DNA of 64,000 nucleotides from G942493375 sp942493375 (lineage in GTDB: Bacteria; Armatimonadota; UBA5829): NCBI GenBank assembly GCA_942493375.1, contig OW818698.1, positions 3,596,001 through 3,660,000 on the forward strand. The letters are read 5' to 3'. Position 1 is the stretch's first letter. Each line of letters starts with the position of its first letter. Positions 62,029 to 64,000 of this stretch are shown piece after piece. A model generated the notes under the pieces. That model ran no database searches, was not told the origin of the DNA, and was given only the letters and a program-made list of their open reading frames with translations. A program made the position numbers and the translations under genes.

Positions 62029-63963
62029 TTGATCCAGGACAGCGTTGCCGCAGCGATAAAAAGCATCCTAAATATAGACGAAGTAGCTTTCAACACTCCT
62101 CCCAAGAGAGAGTTTGGAGATTTTTCAACAGCAGTATGTATGGCTCAGGCCAAACTGCGCAAGATGGCGCCGGTTAAAATCGCCGAAGAAGTCAAGGCGG
62201 AACTGGACAAGGTTGGACTACCTTATATTAATGAAATCCTGGTAACCCCTCCCGGCTATCTCAATTTCAAGATCAATCATCAGGACTACGTAAAGTCCAT
62301 AATCGATGAGGTCCGGACAAAAGGCAGTTCATTTGGTGAGTCAACCATTGGCAATGGCCAGCGAATACTGATTGAACACACCAACGTAAATCCCAATAAG
62401 GCCATGCATATAGGGCACCTGCGGAACTCCATTATTGGAGACAGCGTGGTAAGAGTCCTGCGCAAACTTGGGAACAGAGTTGAAGCCTGTAACTATATCG
62501 ATGACACCGGCGTTCAGGTGGCTGATGTAGTTGTGGCTATGCTCTATATGGACGAACCTCGATATGACGGTGTGAGCGATGATCTGAGCGCAATTTGGGG
62601 TAAGTATGACGGCAGCCAACCTTTCGATTTCTGGTGCTGGGATGTATATGCCAGAATTGCTCAGGCATATGAAAGCGATCCTGAGCTCAAAGCAAAGCGT
62701 GCCGAAATATTGCATGCGGTCGAAACTCAGGACAGTGTTGTCGCCAGCTTTGCCAAGGAACTTGCAGCCAGAATAGTAAAAGCACACCTTGCAACAGTTG
62801 GCAGATTGAATGTTTACTACAATCTGCTCAACTGGGAATCAGACATATTTTTGCGGGGATTCTGGAAGACTGCTTTTGAATCCCTCAAGAACTCAGGCGC
62901 AGTTGTATATGAAACCGAAGGACCCAATGCCGGATGCTGGATAGTCAAGTTTGGTCAGGGTGTCTTCGAAACCGAAGAAGGTGTAAAGAGCGAAGACAAA
63001 ATCCTTGTCCGCTCCAACGGCACCGTTACCTACACCGGTAAAGATATCGCTTACCAGTTATGGAAGTTCGGAATTCTTGGACAGGACTTCCTGTATAAAG
63101 AGTGGGGAGTGCAGGGTAACGGTGAGATCGTCTGGACAACCGCACCTGACGGCATTGAAAAAGAAGGATTCGGTAAAGCAGACAAGGTCATAAATGTCAT
63201 AGATGTTCGCCAGAGCTATACCCAGAACATTGTGTACGATTGTCTTGAGAAACTCGGGTTTACCGAGCAGGCTAAGAATTCGATCCATCTGGATTATGAA
63301 GTGGTTGTACTATCATCTGCTGCTGCCCAGGAGCTTGGAATAGAGAGCGATTCTTCAGACTCCTCAACCCAGGCAATGAGCGGACGCAAAGGGCTTGGCG
63401 TAAAAGGTGATGATCTGCTGGATGTTATGATCAAGCGGTTGTCTGAGAAAGTCGGAAACTTCGGAAATGCTGAAGTCCTGGCAACTGCGGCTATACGCTA
63501 TTTCATGTCCAAAGTCTCCACAGGCAAAATGATCGTGTTCGATTTCGATGAAGCTCTGAGGACTACCGGAGACACCGGCGTCTATTGTGAATATGCCCAT
63601 GCCCGGGCTTGCAGCATTTTGGCCAAATCCGGGGAATTGGACTTTGCGAATGTCGTTGTCCCTGATAGAGTTACAATTCCTGAACAGGACCTGGTTCGCA
63701 AGATCGATGAGTTCGGAAATGCGCTGATAAGCGCTGGAGAGGATTTATCTCCTGCTCCTTTAGCTCATTACACATTTGAACTGGCGACTACATTCACGGA
63801 CTACTATGAGACTCCGGATCCGGAGGCAGAAAGCCAGACACCATTCATCAGAATAACCGATCCGGAGCTGAAGCTTTTCAGATTGAGCCTTGTCAACGCT
63901 TTCCGCCAAACCATGGCCAACTGTCTGGATGCTCTTGGAATAGTACCGCTGGACAGAATCTGA
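62029..63963 (+). CDS. argS: Arginyl-tRNA synthetase
   Basis: I prefer TTG 62029 (MIQDSVAAAIKSI) because AAAGGA is nine bases upstream and family similarity starts there; ATG 62011 lacks a ribosome site and would be only some 10 nt from the transcript start. The 644-residue class I synthetase has the N-terminal tRNA-binding domain, the HIGH motif (NKAMHIGHLRNS), YTGKDIAYQ and a KMSKS-equivalent loop MSGRKG. The C-terminal helical anticodon domain (YTFELATTFTDYYETP) is complete. It is longer than most bacterial ArgS, with an insertion in the region after the HIGH motif. Pairing with argC/argJ fits arginine metabolism. Confidence 0.94.
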   Translation: MIQDSVAAAIKSILNIDEVAFNTPPKREFGDFSTAVCMAQAKLRKMAPVKIAEEVKAELDKVGLPYINEILVTPPGYLNFKINHQDYVKSIIDEVRTKGSSFGESTIGNGQRILIEHTNVNPNKAMHIGHLRNSIIGDSVVRVLRKLGNRVEACNYIDDTGVQVADVVVAMLYMDEPRYDGVSDDLSAIWGKYDGSQPFDFWCWDVYARIAQAYESDPELKAKRAEILHAVETQDSVVASFAKELAARIVKAHLATVGRLNVYYNLLNWESDIFLRGFWKTAFESLKNSGAVVYETEGPNAGCWIVKFGQGVFETEEGVKSEDKILVRSNGTVTYTGKDIAYQLWKFGILGQDFLYKEWGVQGNGEIVWTTAPDGIEKEGFGKADKVINVIDVRQSYTQNIVYDCLEKLGFTEQAKNSIHLDYEVVVLSSAAAQELGIESDSSDSSTQAMSGRKGLGVKGDDLLDVMIKRLSEKVGNFGNAEVLATAAIRYFMSKVSTGKMIVFDFDEALRTTGDTGVYCEYAHARACSILAKSGELDFANVVVPDRVTIPEQDLVRKIDEFGNALISAGEDLSPAPLAHYTFELATTFTDYYETPDPEAESQTPFIRITDPELKLFRLSLVNAFRQTMANCLDALGIVPLDRI

Positions 63964-63983
63964 AAATATAATTTGCCAACACT

Positions 63984-64000
63984 TGTCATTCTGAACGCAG
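63984..64000. repeat. Start of a family A repeat, cut by the window end
   Basis: TGTCATTCTGAACGCAG matches the arm sequence of the repeats at 6769-6872 and 30882-30949 with small differences. Confidence 0.55.

Noticed and set aside
61887..62105. Upstream extension of argC to 62105
   Set aside because: The extension runs into argS on the other strand; the NADP-site start at 61886 has a good ribosome site.

Overview
The window (about 45% GC by eye) looks like chromosome from an anaerobic, fermentative, double-membraned bacterium. It carries electron-bifurcating-type [FeFe]-hydrogenase genes, a KdsC-type phosphatase (LPS-type sugar metabolism), a PEP-CTERM surface protein and several large secreted carbohydrate-related proteins. 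The hydrogenase operon layout (DRTGG, ATPase and PHP genes) is typical of Clostridia and Thermotogae, while PEP-CTERM and DUF4838 proteins fit Gram-negative lineages such as Armatimonadota or neighbouring candidate phyla. The phylum is an inference only. I saw no rRNA, tRNA or CRISPR array.

Layout. 1-2184: 3' part of a multi-PAS sensor kinase. 2236-6753: plus-strand central-metabolism genes (phosphomannomutase, hpf, class II aldolase, PfkB-family kinase, a small unknown protein). 6874-21394: a minus-strand hydrogenase supercluster of 14 genes. Read in transcription order it starts with a regulatory and iron-sulfur block (DRTGG, anti-sigma-type ATPase, RsxB-like hydrogenase domain protein, DRTGG, PHP, ATPase, 2Fe-2S protein). 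Then come two paralogous NuoE/NuoF/HydA sets with a DppA-type peptidase gene between them. The first NuoF-like subunit is fused to a complete GltD/NfnB-type NAD(P)H-flavoprotein. A Rex-like operator lies just upstream of the first gene. 21971-25775: kdsC, a metallophosphoesterase and two glycosyltransferases. 25782-26763: a broken ATPase gene joined to a decayed IS66-type transposase. 26922-30876: grpE, a KimA-like permease and a STAS-USP-USP protein. 30974-34518: a heterodimeric ABC exporter. 34793-35194: ndk.

35337-37169 is an intact IS1182-family element inserted into a palindromic intergenic repeat. 37349-45398 holds a PEP-CTERM protein behind a sigma-54-like promoter, an oxidoreductase, a transglutaminase-like protein, an LPP20/FlgT-like protein, a degenerate PEP-synthase-like protein and a STAS/Cys-rich/ATPase fusion. 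45521-47793 has two ABC-2 permeases without an ATPase, the first frameshifted near its end. 47934-59539 combines secreted glycan-related proteins, a sugar isomerase and a PDGLE-CbiQ-CbiO metal transporter with a His-rich ATPase tail. 59618-63963 has argJ and argC divergent from argS.

How it fits together. The hydrogenase cluster would let the cell dispose of reductant as H2 and exchange electrons among NADH, reduced ferredoxin and probably NADPH, under NADH-sensing (Rex) control. The metal transporter, glycolytic genes and secreted glycan-active proteins fit a sugar-fermenting, surface-decorated anaerobe. Two short repeat families punctuate the intergenic spaces: inverted repeats containing GTCATCCTGA and repeats with an ATTATTCAC-type outer palindrome. 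One copy of the second family is split by the IS element.
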